Of a DNA stretch of 61,655 nucleotides, positions 35,631 to 43,854 are shown in pieces. The notes under the pieces are model-generated. The model had not been told where the DNA came from. It searched no databases and saw nothing but the letters and a program-made list of their open reading frames with translations. Source of the stretch: Lachnospiraceae bacterium (lineage in GTDB: Bacteria; Bacillota; Clostridia; Lachnospirales; Lachnospiraceae); the NCBI GenBank assembly GCA_014804645.1, contig JAAUZI010000022.1, positions 1-61,655 on the forward strand. The letters are read 5' to 3'. The position numbers were made by a program, and so were the translations under genes. Within the stretch, counting starts at the first letter, position 1, and each line of letters begins with the position of its first letter.

Positions 35631-37537
35631 CGCTTAAATTTTTTCTCCAATTCATATTTGCTCATGGATATGATGGTGGGACGGCCGTGGGGACAGTTGT
35701 AGGGATTGTCCAGTGTCAGCAGTTCGTCAATGAGCCGCTGGGCCTCCTGGGTGCTGAGCTGATTGTTGCCCTTGACCGCCGCCTTGCAGGACATGGAGGC
35801 AATCTTTTCCCGCACTGCAGTCGGATCTCCCTTGATGCCCCCCTCCAAAAGATCATCCAACACCGCCAGAAAAAGCTCCTTCTCCTGGCAGCCATAGAGA
35901 TCCACAGGAACGCTGCGAAGAGCGTACTCGCTGCCGCCGAAAGGCTCCACCTCGAACCCCAGCTCCGAAAAGACAGAGGCATACTCCTTATAGGCGGTTT
36001 CCTCCTGCCCCGAGAGGCTGACGATAATGGGAGGCATAAGGTTCTGGGACACCAGACTCTTTTCACGGTACTGTTTCATAAATCGTTCAAATTTAACCTT
36101 TTCGTGGGCTGCATGCTGGTCGATGATATACAGCTTGTCCTCATACTCGATCAGCCAGTAAGTGTCAAACACCTGGCCGATCAGTTTAAAGTATACCCTC
36201 TTTTCCGGCGTCAGCACCTTGTCTTCAAACAACTCACCCTGCCGGTAGTCCTGCATCTGCCCGCGGTCCGCCTCATACCGCATCTCCTCCATAACCCGGT
36301 ACTGCCTGGCGCGGTTCTGTTCAAAGGGCTCCGGAGCCGCCTGGGGTTTCTCTTTTTTTTCACTCAGAGACAACTCCTCGATATGAGGAAAAGAGACTTT
36401 CTCCCGGGAGACCGCACTGTGCTGTCCGCCGCCGAACCCCTCCCGGTTAGGTTTCCCACCGTGGGACATCTCCTGCATGAGCTGCACTTCTCTCTCTGCC
36501 CGCTCTGAAGGCTGATTTCCATCAATGCCCACGTCAGGAATCATCTCCCGATTTTTCAGGCGCTCTCGGATTCCTGCAGACACTGCCTCAAATATCTGCG
36601 GTCCGTCCAGAAAACGCACCTCCATTTTGCTGGGATGCACGTTTACGTCCACTTTGGAGATATCCTTCAGGATCATATGCAGCACACACAGCGGAAATTT
36701 GTGCTGCATCAGGTACTCTTTATAGCCCTCCTCGATGGCCTTCCCCAGCAGATTGCTGCGGATATATCTCCCATTCAGAAAATAGACCTCAAAGTTGCGA
36801 TTGGAGCGGACGATGGCCGGAGTGCCCAGGTAGCCGTCAATCTGCAATTCCTCCGTCTCCAGAGAAAAGGGCACCAGATTCTGGATCATGTCCCTGCCGT
36901 AAATCCGATAGATCACCTCCCGCAGCTCCCCGTTTCCCGAAGTGTAAAACCGGGTCTGACTACCCACCAGAAACTTAAAGGAGATATCCGGTCTGGACAG
37001 AGCCATATGCTCCATAAGATCAATGATATACCCCGCCTCAGTGGTGTTGCTTTTTAAAAATTTGCGCCGTACAGGCGTATTGAAAAACAGATTGCGTACC
37101 ACAAAGGTGGTGCCCGTAGGCGCGCCCACCTCCTCAAAAACTGTCTCCTTTGGCCCCTCCATCACCATGTGCGTGCCGGTGAGTGCCTCCGCCGTCTTGG
37201 TGATTACCTCCACTATGGCCACTGCGCAGATGCTGGAGAGAGCCTCCCCTCGAAATCCCAGACTGGATATGCCGGTCAGATCCTCCGCACTCTGGATTTT
37301 GCTGGTGGCATGCCGCAGAAAAGCAGTGCGCAGCTGATTCTGGGGGATTCCCGAACCGTTGTCCGTAATGCGGATAAGGCTTGTGCCGCCATCCTTGATC
37401 TCCACCGTGATGGAGTCTGCCCCTGCGTCAATGGCGTTCTCCACCAGCTCCTTCACCACGCTGGCAGGTCGCTCTACCACCTCACCGGCGGCGATCTTGT
37501 CTATTGTTTCCGCATCCAGTACCTGTATCTGGTTCAT
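35627..37537 (-). CDS. mutL: DNA mismatch repair protein MutL
   Basis: 636 aa. The GHKL ATPase N-terminus has IAAGEVVERPASVVKELVENAIDAGAD, DNGSGI and SLGFRGEALSSICAV. The middle (335-430) is a charged linker and the C-terminal domain carries QHAAHEKVKFERFM (DQHAxxE-type endonuclease metal motif) and CPHGRPTIISM. The endonuclease motif fits a methyl-independent organism with no MutH. It is downstream of mutS with element D between, and overlaps miaA. Confidence 0.97.
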   Translation of the reverse strand: MNQIQVLDAETIDKIAAGEVVERPASVVKELVENAIDAGADSITVEIKDGGTSLIRITDNGSGIPQNQLRTAFLRHATSKIQSAEDLTGISSLGFRGEALSSICAVAIVEVITKTAEALTGTHMVMEGPKETVFEEVGAPTGTTFVVRNLFFNTPVRRKFLKSNTTEAGYIIDLMEHMALSRPDISFKFLVGSQTRFYTSGNGELREVIYRIYGRDMIQNLVPFSLETEELQIDGYLGTPAIVRSNRNFEVYFLNGRYIRSNLLGKAIEEGYKEYLMQHKFPLCVLHMILKDISKVDVNVHPSKMEVRFLDGPQIFEAVSAGIRERLKNREMIPDVGIDGNQPSERAEREVQLMQEMSHGGKPNREGFGGGQHSAVSREKVSFPHIEELSLSEKKEKPQAAPEPFEQNRARQYRVMEEMRYEADRGQMQDYRQGELFEDKVLTPEKRVYFKLIGQVFDTYWLIEYEDKLYIIDQHAAHEKVKFERFMKQYREKSLVSQNLMPPIIVSLSGQEETAYKEYASVFSELGFEVEPFGGSEYALRSVPVDLYGCQEKELFLAVLDDLLEGGIKGDPTAVREKIASMSCKAAVKGNNQLSTQEAQRLIDELLTLDNPYNCPHGRPTIISMSKYELEKKFKR

Positions 37538-37582
37538 ATTTCAAACTTTCTCCCTTCGAGTTATGGGGTGCCCGCAAGGGGC

Positions 37583-37720
37583 ATGGTGTGGATATTATAT
37601 TCCAACGCAGACACGCTTTCGCTCCGTGTTCACCGTAGCGGTACATAAGATGCCAAAATACGGCACCTAAGTACCGACGGTTCACAAGGGTCTGCTTATG
37701 GGATATAATATCCACACCAT
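37583..37720 (-). repeat. Structured intergenic element D between mutS and mutL
   Basis: Outer arms ATGGTGTGGATATTATAT (37583-37600) and ATATAATATCCACACCAT (37703-37720) are an 18-bp perfect inverted repeat with a 102-bp interior. Inside, CCGT-AGC-GGTAC (37633-37644) pairs with GTACCGACGG (37671-37680), GCAGAC pairs with GTCTGC, and ACACG pairs with CGTGT around CTTTCGCTC. The layout is a long outer stem with two inner hairpins. Confidence 0.85.
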
Positions 37721-37744
37721 TCGGATTACGGCAAGTTTTTTACA

Positions 37745-40420
37745 TTACGCCCTGTACCGATTTTTTAGCTTACTCTGCAGTCGGTACAGCGTGTTCATGG
37801 CATCCAGCGGCGTCATCACCGTGATGTCCAGCTCCGTCAGTTCCTTCACTACGTCCTCGTCGGACACCGTCTCAAAGAGAGACATCTGGGCCATATCCAC
37901 CTCGTCGTACCGGGGCGCTTTTTTCGCTTTGCTCTCCCCCTTGTGGTCCACGGCGATGCTCTGCACCTTCTCCGTAATGTCGTTATCCGACAGCTGCTCC
38001 GCAATCTCCTTGGCCCGGTCGATCACCATGTCCGGCACTCCCGCCAGTTTGGCCACCTGAATACCGTAACTGCGGTCTGCGCCACCCTTGATGATCTTGC
38101 GCAGGAACACGATGTCATCCCCACACTCCTTGACGGCGATACAGTAATTGTTCACGTTGCTGATTTTGCCCTCCAGCTCCGTCAGCTCATGGTAGTGGGT
38201 GGCAAACAGAGTCTTGGCTCCCAGCAATTTTTTGTTGCTGATATGCTCTATGACCGCCCATGCAATACTCAGTCCGTCAAAGGTGGAGGTGCCTCTGCCG
38301 ATCTCGTCCAAAATCAGCAGACTGTCAGACGTGGCATTCCTGAGAATATTGGCCACCTCATTCATCTCCACCATAAAGGTGGACTGACCGCTGGCCAGAT
38401 CATCCGACGCTCCTACCCGGGTAAATATCCGGTCCACAATGCCGATATTGGCGCTCTTTGCCGGAACAAAGCACCCCATCTGGGCCATCAGCACGATCAG
38501 CGCCGTCTGGCGCATATAAGTGGATTTTCCCGCCATGTTTGGCCCGGTGATCACGGAGATACAGCGGCTGTGATTGTCCAACAATGTGTCATTGGCAATG
38601 AACATCTCGTGGTCGATCATCTGTTCCACCACCGGATGTCTGCCGTCCTTGATATCTATGAGGCCCTTTTCGTTCAAGACAGGACGCACATAGTGGTTTC
38701 GCTCCGCCACATAGGACAGGGAGGCAAACACATCCAGCCCCGCCACCGCCTTGGCGGTCCGCTGAATCCGCTCTATCTCCCCTGCGATGGTATCCCGGAT
38801 TTGGCAGAATACATCATACTCCAGAGCCGAGAGCTTATCCTCCGCATTCAGTATGGTGTCCTCCAGCTCCTTCAGCCGGGGGGTGGTGTACCGCTCCGCA
38901 TTGGCAAGAGTCTGCTTGCGCACATAGTCCTCCGGCACCATGTTTTTAAAGGAATTGGTCACCTCAAAATAGTAGCCGAATACCTTGTTGTACTTAATCT
39001 TCAGATTCTTAATGCCGGTGCGCTCCCGGTCCTGCTCCTCCAACTGGGCCAGCCACATCTTGCCGTCCCTCTTGGCGCTGCGCAGCATATCTATTGTCTC
39101 ATCATAGCCGTCCTTGATAATGCCGCCCTCCCGTATGGTAATGGGCGGTTCCTCCTCTATGGCGCTGTCTATCAGGCTGTACAAATCGTCCAGACAATCC
39201 ATATCCCGGGCGATCTCCGTCAGCAGCTCCCTCTGAAATCCTGCCAGTACCTTTCGGATAGGCGGCAGCATCTCCAGCGAATTGCGGAAAGCCAGCAGAT
39301 CACGGGGATTGGCGGTCTTGTAAGTCACCTTTCCAAGCAGGCGCTCCAGATCATAAATTGGATTCAGATACTCCCTCAGTTCATCTCTGGATACCGAATC
39401 TCTGTTTAACTCCTCAATGGCGTCCAGACGCTTTTCCATCTCCGCCTTTTCGATCAGCGGCTGCTCCAGATAGCCGCGCAGAGTACGGGCGCCCATGGCC
39501 GTTTTGGTCTTGTCCAGCACCCACAAGAGGGAACCTCTCTTCTGCTTTTCCCGCAAAGTCTCCGTCAGCTCCAGATTGCGCCTGGTGGAGGAATCCAGCA
39601 GCATGTATTTGCTTGCCAGATAGGAGCGTATGTGCGAAATATGGCCCAGATCCGTCTTCTGCGTATCGTACAGATAGTGCAGCAGCGCCCCGGCGGCCAC
39701 GGTGCCTATGGGGAAATCCTCCAGCCCCAGTCCTACCAGACTCTTTACCTTAAAATGACGCATAATGCTCTGCTCGCTGGTCCGGTCATCAAAATAATGA
39801 GCGTCCGCAGCGCTGACCGCAATGTGCAGCCGTCCCCGCAGATCTCCGATATCCATGCCGCTGACCAAAAAAGCGTCATTGCAGATGATCTCTGAAGGCT
39901 CATATTTCATCAGCTCATCCATGAGACGCCGCAGGTCCTCCACCTCCGTCATATAGAAATCGCCGGTGGTCACATCCGCAGCCGCCAGACCTATACCAGC
40001 AGGATTAAATGCAACACACATCAGGTAATTGTTTCTGCCCTCCTCCAGAGACTGCATGTTCAGGTTGGTGCCCGGAGTGACAATGCGAACCACCTCCCGT
40101 TTCACCAGTCCCTTTGCCAGCTTGGGGTCTTCCACCTGCTCGCAGATCGCCACCTTGTAGCCCTTGGCCACCAGCTTGCTGAGATACCCCTCCACCGCGT
40201 GATAGGGCACGCCGCACATGGGGGCGCGCTCCTCCAAGCCGCAGCTTTTTCCGGTCAGCGTGATCTCCAGCTCCCGGGACGCCGTCAGCGCATCCTCAAA
40301 AAACATCTCATAAAAATCACCCAGCCGGTAAAACAATATGCAGTCCGGATACTCCTGCTTGGTCTCCAGATATTTCTGCATCATGGGAGTCAGATCTTCC
40401 ACCTTTATATCCTCGTTCAC
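37745..40420 (-). CDS. mutS: DNA mismatch repair protein MutS
   Basis: 891 aa from GTG 40420 (MNEDIKVEDLTPMMQKYLE) with AGTGAGGTAGAC upstream. The mismatch-reading Phe-x-Glu is in LFYRLGDFYEMFFEDA. Walker A is TGPNMAGKSTYMRQTA (about 623), Walker B ILDEIGRGTSTFDG and the helix-turn-helix follows. A longer open frame adds 24 residues with CPFC and CRPC, but has no binding site and is taken as noncoding. It is the first gene of the mutS-mutL-miaA group. Confidence 0.96.
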   Translation of the reverse strand: MNEDIKVEDLTPMMQKYLETKQEYPDCILFYRLGDFYEMFFEDALTASRELEITLTGKSCGLEERAPMCGVPYHAVEGYLSKLVAKGYKVAICEQVEDPKLAKGLVKREVVRIVTPGTNLNMQSLEEGRNNYLMCVAFNPAGIGLAAADVTTGDFYMTEVEDLRRLMDELMKYEPSEIICNDAFLVSGMDIGDLRGRLHIAVSAADAHYFDDRTSEQSIMRHFKVKSLVGLGLEDFPIGTVAAGALLHYLYDTQKTDLGHISHIRSYLASKYMLLDSSTRRNLELTETLREKQKRGSLLWVLDKTKTAMGARTLRGYLEQPLIEKAEMEKRLDAIEELNRDSVSRDELREYLNPIYDLERLLGKVTYKTANPRDLLAFRNSLEMLPPIRKVLAGFQRELLTEIARDMDCLDDLYSLIDSAIEEEPPITIREGGIIKDGYDETIDMLRSAKRDGKMWLAQLEEQDRERTGIKNLKIKYNKVFGYYFEVTNSFKNMVPEDYVRKQTLANAERYTTPRLKELEDTILNAEDKLSALEYDVFCQIRDTIAGEIERIQRTAKAVAGLDVFASLSYVAERNHYVRPVLNEKGLIDIKDGRHPVVEQMIDHEMFIANDTLLDNHSRCISVITGPNMAGKSTYMRQTALIVLMAQMGCFVPAKSANIGIVDRIFTRVGASDDLASGQSTFMVEMNEVANILRNATSDSLLILDEIGRGTSTFDGLSIAWAVIEHISNKKLLGAKTLFATHYHELTELEGKISNVNNYCIAVKECGDDIVFLRKIIKGGADRSYGIQVAKLAGVPDMVIDRAKEIAEQLSDNDITEKVQSIAVDHKGESKAKKAPRYDEVDMAQMSLFETVSDEDVVKELTELDITVMTPLDAMNTLYRLQSKLKNRYRA

Positions 40421-40561
40421 GTCTACCTCACTTCCGCCGCAGGGACGGCATCTCTTTGGTTTCTTTTGGACATTACAAAACGGACACACCACAGGATGTA
40501 TCCGTTTTTTATGTTACCACAAAATCTTGTTTTTGTAAATTGTCAAAATACTGATTCCTGT

Positions 40562-41374
40562 CTATAATGGCTGATTCGCCGCCCCGTCCTCCCGTGGCAT
40601 GAAATGAAAAACCGCAACCATAAAGATAAGCGTGGTAGCTATCCTGATAAACGTCGGCACAGAAAAGTTCAAAAAGGAACACGCATTCACAAGCGTTGCC
40701 GCCACATACCCAAGTACTCTGGAATACACCGCTATCCGAAATATCTGTCCAGCCCTCAGACGTCTTCCAAACAGCTGCGCAAGAATCAGTCCAATCAACA
40801 ACAGAATTGCCGAAGACAGGAAATACCAAATGGTGTTACCTATATAGAAAACCATAAACATTATGGCGATGCCAATATACAAAAAAGTCTTCGCAACATC
40901 CTTAATCCTGATTTCCTCTCCATAGCCTACTATGTCCGCATAATAGATTTCCTGATATTGTCCATAACGCATCACCGATATTTTGTCTCTGCCGACCAGC
41001 ATGATCTGACGATATCCCGAATCGACCAGAGCCTTTGCATCCTCACGGGAAAACCCATCCACGTTATCTGTCACCAATAAATAGCTGACTTGCGTTGTCG
41101 TCAAATACTCATCATCCGCATACAATCTTCCGTCGCGGATTACGACATCAGGAATTTCCTCATTCATCTCGCCCATGAACATGAATCCAAACGCCGTCAT
41201 AACAATCATAACGCCTATCAGTGTAAGGAGTGTTACGAAACCAATCAGGCTCCCTGTTTTGACCTTTATCAACTGGTCGTACTTGGTCGGTACAAAGGCA
41301 TACAAAAAGGACTTGAAAATGTTTGGGAGCTTTTGCGGGGATGGCGTATTGTTTTGATAGTTGTAGATGTCCAT
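40562..41374 (-). CDS. DUF1189 family membrane protein
   Basis: 270 aa with ACAAGGAGGAACC before the ATG at 41374. Helices near 42-68, 162-182, 185-206, 218-235 and 240-260 surround an extracytoplasmic domain (70-160) with VVIRDGRLYADDEYLTTTQ and YRQIMLVGRDKISVMRYG. The N-terminal FKSFLYAFVPTKYDQLIKVKTG and this loop are typical of DUF1189. Function unknown. It starts within the end of the Fic remnant, whose frame runs on through it. Confidence 0.82.
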   Translation of the reverse strand: MDIYNYQNNTPSPQKLPNIFKSFLYAFVPTKYDQLIKVKTGSLIGFVTLLTLIGVMIVMTAFGFMFMGEMNEEIPDVVIRDGRLYADDEYLTTTQVSYLLVTDNVDGFSREDAKALVDSGYRQIMLVGRDKISVMRYGQYQEIYYADIVGYGEEIRIKDVAKTFLYIGIAIMFMVFYIGNTIWYFLSSAILLLIGLILAQLFGRRLRAGQIFRIAVYSRVLGYVAATLVNACSFLNFSVPTFIRIATTLIFMVAVFHFMPREDGAANQPL

Positions 41375-41546
41375 TGAGGGTTCCTCCTTGTTTCTCTTCC
41401 CTATATTCTTTCAAAGACTCAAGGTACTCGTTTCTGTTATTATCCTCAATTACAGCCGGGACGATATCATTCTTCAAGCACTCCCTAAAAAGAATAAGTC
41501 TACCAGTTCTCCCATTTCCATCCTGAAATGGATGAATGCCGAATAC
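41363..41546 (-). pseudogene. C-terminal fragment of a Fic (AMPylation) domain protein
   Basis: On the minus strand, from 41546 (just after a TAG stop) the frame reads VFG, then the Fic active-site motif HPFQDGNGRTGRL, then LILFRECLKNDIVPAVIEDN and EYLESLKEYREEKQ. That is the catalytic loop and the C-terminal helix of a Fic protein. Everything upstream of the His motif is missing, and the frame runs out through the start of the DUF1189 gene. A Fic enzyme lacking its N-terminal four-fifths cannot work, so this is a relic. Its presence marks deletion and insertion at this island. Confidence 0.8.
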
Positions 41547-41598
41547 CTAAAGGATAGTTTACACACCTTCAGCCAAGAAAGCAATAGCCGGATTGAAA

Positions 41599-42180
41599 TT
41601 ATTCATCTACAATAATCCAGTCGTCAGATTTGGGATAATCTTTGGCATCCACTCCATTTATCGCTACGACTTCCAGATCATAATAGCGGTCATCGTTTAG
41701 CCAGCGTCTTCCTATGAATACTACTTTTCCCGGCTCCCATTTCCCGAAAAACTCGCCTTCATCCCTAAAGCCACCCTCATAGACTACTACTCCATGGCCC
41801 ATTCTCCGGCCGTGTTCGAACTCACCCTCATAATATAAGGCACGATAGGTCTCGCCATGATAAATAATTGAGTAGAATTCTTCATCAATGAAATGCCTGT
41901 ATGTCAATCTCCCATATCCCTGCGGGTATTCATCCTCCCAACCGCCATAGTATTCCCCCTCATTGTAGCCGTTGGCCAAATAATCAATCGGAGCCCATGA
42001 ATAGATTTCTTTCGTCCAGGAATATTCCTCATAGCTTTGAAAGTATACAATAACAATAGTCAGCATGTCGCACAAGAGAAGGAGAATCGAAGACAAATCC
42101 TTCTTTCGTATGAAGTGTATCAATGCTCCTATAAAGATTATGGTTTGAAAGATATATATACATCTAAATACATTTAGCAT
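41599..42180 (-). CDS. Membrane protein with MORN-like repeats
   Basis: 193 aa. Two N-terminal membrane helices (about 7-26 and 29-48) precede a soluble part with GEYYGGWEDEYPQGYGRLTY and ALYYEGEFEHGRRMGHGVVV, the YxGxxxxGxxxGxGxxxY pattern of MORN repeats, followed by a third, looser one around FRDEGEFFGKWEPGKVVFIG. MORN repeats bind membranes or proteins; bacterial roles are mostly unknown. GGGTGACTTAAA precedes the ATG. It diverges from the Rpn gene with 338 nt between. A Tyr/Glu-rich composition and AT-rich codons set it apart from mutS. Confidence 0.7.
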   Translation of the reverse strand: MLNVFRCIYIFQTIIFIGALIHFIRKKDLSSILLLLCDMLTIVIVYFQSYEEYSWTKEIYSWAPIDYLANGYNEGEYYGGWEDEYPQGYGRLTYRHFIDEEFYSIIYHGETYRALYYEGEFEHGRRMGHGVVVYEGGFRDEGEFFGKWEPGKVVFIGRRWLNDDRYYDLEVVAINGVDAKDYPKSDDWIIVDE

Positions 42181-42518
42181 TTTAAGTCACCCGTGCGGTA
42201 AATTTTGTTCCGGTATACTGTCAAGTCTCAGTTATATTTATTATATCTCCTGTGGTTTATAATGCAAGTAATTTGTGAATACTAAAAAATATTGCCTTTT
42301 CAGTCACACTGTGCTATATTCAATTTATACTCGTATTTGGGTCTATCTAAGTACGGCATCTGGCCCCTGGTTTTGCCAGGGACATAGCGGGGCGATCGTC
42401 CCAGGTTTACCAACCTTTTTATTAGCAGAATGAGTAATGAGGTGTCCTGCATGTCTTTTGTGATGTGCTGCTCTCCCGCTATCTTTTTCTGCACCCACAC
42501 AACAGAAAGGAAATCATT
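42181..42518 (+). promoter_or_regulatory. Divergent intergenic region with Rpn-gene promoter and structured leader
   Basis: TTGCCT (42292-42297) and TATATT (42315-42320) are 17 nt apart and read toward the Rpn gene, giving a leader of about 190 nt. That leader holds CCTGGTTTTGCCAGG and GGGGCGATCGTCCC palindromes and GGTTTACCAACC. Facing the other way, TTGACAGTATACC near 42226 could be a -35 for the MORN gene but its -10 is poor. The region is AT-rich and has no other gene that I can see. Confidence 0.55.
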
Positions 42519-43565
42519 ATGGCAGACAAAACAACTGACAAGACGCAATCACCCATTAATAATCCCAAACTCCGAGACAGCAACAGCAAACTTATCTTCT
42601 CGGATAACATCTTAAGCTCCCAATTCCTGCGAGACTACGCGGATATGGAAATTCTGCGCTACATACAGCCCGAGGATATCGAAGATGTGTCGGAGCGCTA
42701 TGTTCCGCTCTACAGCACCGAACGCGAAAGTGATACCGTGAAAAAAGTGAATATCGCCAAATATCTGCGGCAGGAAGAAAATGATTCTTTTAACCCCTTA
42801 AATCTGCCACTTTATGTCGTTTCTCTGGTTGAACACAAGACAAAAGTGGAGTATAATATAACCATGCAGTTGCTACGGTACATGGTTCATATCTGGGGAG
42901 ACTATGAGAAAGATGTGAATAAGATATATCCCAATCTCAGCAGCAGGAAGGACTTCAAGTATCCACCGATTCTGCCTATCGTATATTATGAGGGAGTAAA
43001 TAAGTGGACCGCCCCGTTTGATCTGGCAGACCGGATACTTTGCGGAGAACTATTGGGCAAATATCTACCCCATTTTCGGTACCAACTGGTAACGCTGCAC
43101 GATATCAGCAACACAGATTTGTTGGCAAAAGGCGACGAAATCTCTCTGGCTATGTTGATCAACAAGATTCAGACTCCGGAAGATATGTCCGCTTTTATAA
43201 ATCTCCCCGGTCGGCAGATGGATAACATACTACGAGATACCCCGGAGCATTTGCTGGACATCCTTTCAAAAGTATTTCGAGCACTGCTCTACAGTATGAA
43301 TCTGCCGGAGAATGATGTGGAGAACGCTGTCGCCAGGATTAAGGAGCGCAAAATGGGAAGACTATTTGAAAACGTGACAATGGATATTCAAGCTGAAAGA
43401 AGGAATACGGCGGAGGCGCGGACGGAACGAGACATTTATAAATGTATTGTCCGCATGATGGCCCAGCATTGCTCCAATGCCGAGATTCTTACATCTTTAA
43501 CACAACGTTTCAACTTGACAGAGGAACAGGCGGCAGAAATATTGAAACAGGCGTTTGAAGACTAA
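42519..43565 (+). CDS. Rpn family PD-(D/E)XK nuclease (PF04754-type)
   Basis: 348 aa from ATG 42519 with AGAAAGGAAATC upstream; the longer frame is leader. The family blocks are all there: LPLYVVSLVEHKTKVEYNIT (nuclease core with the E-x-K part of the active site), MQLLRYMVHIW, YPPILPIVYYEGVNKW and a helical C-terminus with RKMGRLF-like and EEQAAEIL motifs. Rpn proteins are recombination-promoting, toxic DNA-degrading nucleases linked to phage defence in E. coli. An in-frame internal start, described separately, would make only the C-terminal part. The neighbourhood (Fic relic, MORN protein) is accessory. Confidence 0.88.
   Translation: MADKTTDKTQSPINNPKLRDSNSKLIFSDNILSSQFLRDYADMEILRYIQPEDIEDVSERYVPLYSTERESDTVKKVNIAKYLRQEENDSFNPLNLPLYVVSLVEHKTKVEYNITMQLLRYMVHIWGDYEKDVNKIYPNLSSRKDFKYPPILPIVYYEGVNKWTAPFDLADRILCGELLGKYLPHFRYQLVTLHDISNTDLLAKGDEISLAMLINKIQTPEDMSAFINLPGRQMDNILRDTPEHLLDILSKVFRALLYSMNLPENDVENAVARIKERKMGRLFENVTMDIQAERRNTAEARTERDIYKCIVRMMAQHCSNAEILTSLTQRFNLTEEQAAEILKQAFED
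43353..43565 (+). CDS. Predicted nested small protein (RpnS-like), from an internal start in the Rpn gene
   Basis: AAGGAG (43341-43346) lies 6 nt before an in-frame ATG at 43353, an optimum binding site in the middle of a gene. Translation from here gives about 70 aa, MGRLFENVTMDIQAER to KQAFED, the whole C-terminal helical tail of the Rpn protein. In E. coli rpn genes a small protein made from an internal start is known to bind and inhibit the full-length nuclease. Here the same arrangement is seen by sequence only; there is no proof of expression. The ribosome binding site might be chance, but frame, spacing and position agree with the known case. Confidence 0.65.
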   Translation: MGRLFENVTMDIQAERRNTAEARTERDIYKCIVRMMAQHCSNAEILTSLTQRFNLTEEQAAEILKQAFED

Positions 43566-43630
43566 TAAGTGATAGCAAACGAATAACCTCTTTGATTTTG
43601 CGAATACTATCCTTGAGGTGACAAATTATT

Positions 43631-43777
43631 ATGGATAAGAAAGCGCAAGAACAAATTCAGGAACAAAAAAATCATGACAAATTCAACAGTATAACCCAAA
43701 AGATTACACCTGAAAATCAGAACCAAACGCACAATGCCAAAAAAGAGGGGATACAACCAATTAACCAAAAAAGATAG
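43631..43777 (+). CDS. 48-aa hydrophilic small ORF after the Rpn gene
   Basis: ATG 43631, stop TAG 43775-43777, 48 aa, with TTGAGGTGAC about 11 nt upstream. It starts MDKKAQEQIQEQKNHDKFN and ends INQKR. It is rich in Gln, Lys and Asn, with few hydrophobic residues, so probably disordered or a helix in complex. It lies 65 nt after the Rpn stop and the terminator stem overlaps its stop codon, as if it were the last gene of a two-gene operon. I do not recognise it and cannot exclude a chance ORF. Confidence 0.45.
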   Translation: MDKKAQEQIQEQKNHDKFNSITQKITPENQNQTHNAKKEGIQPINQKR

Positions 43778-43805
43778 AGTCGCTGACCGGTGACTCTATC
43801 TTTTA
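43773..43805 (+). terminator. Intrinsic terminator of the Rpn unit
   Basis: GATAGAGTC (43773-43781) pairs perfectly with GACTCTATC (43792-43800), followed by TTTTATTT. It overlaps the last codons of the 48-aa ORF. Confidence 0.9.
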
Positions 43806-43854
43806 TTTATTTAAAATTTTGAAGAATGGTTTTTATTCTGTCTGAAAACCCAAT

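Noticed and set aside
40420..40492. N-terminal extension of MutS with CxxC motifs (CPFC, CRPC)
   Set aside because: No ribosome binding site before the upstream GTG, while GTG 40420 has one; MutS proteins do not carry a zinc finger here.
41160..41477. 105-aa minus-strand ORF as an intact gene
   Set aside because: Its first third is the Fic C-terminus and the rest only reads the DUF1189 gene in the wrong frame.
42300..42548. 82-aa minus-strand ORF in the Rpn leader
   Set aside because: It covers the Rpn promoter and structured leader, with no ribosome binding site or family pattern.
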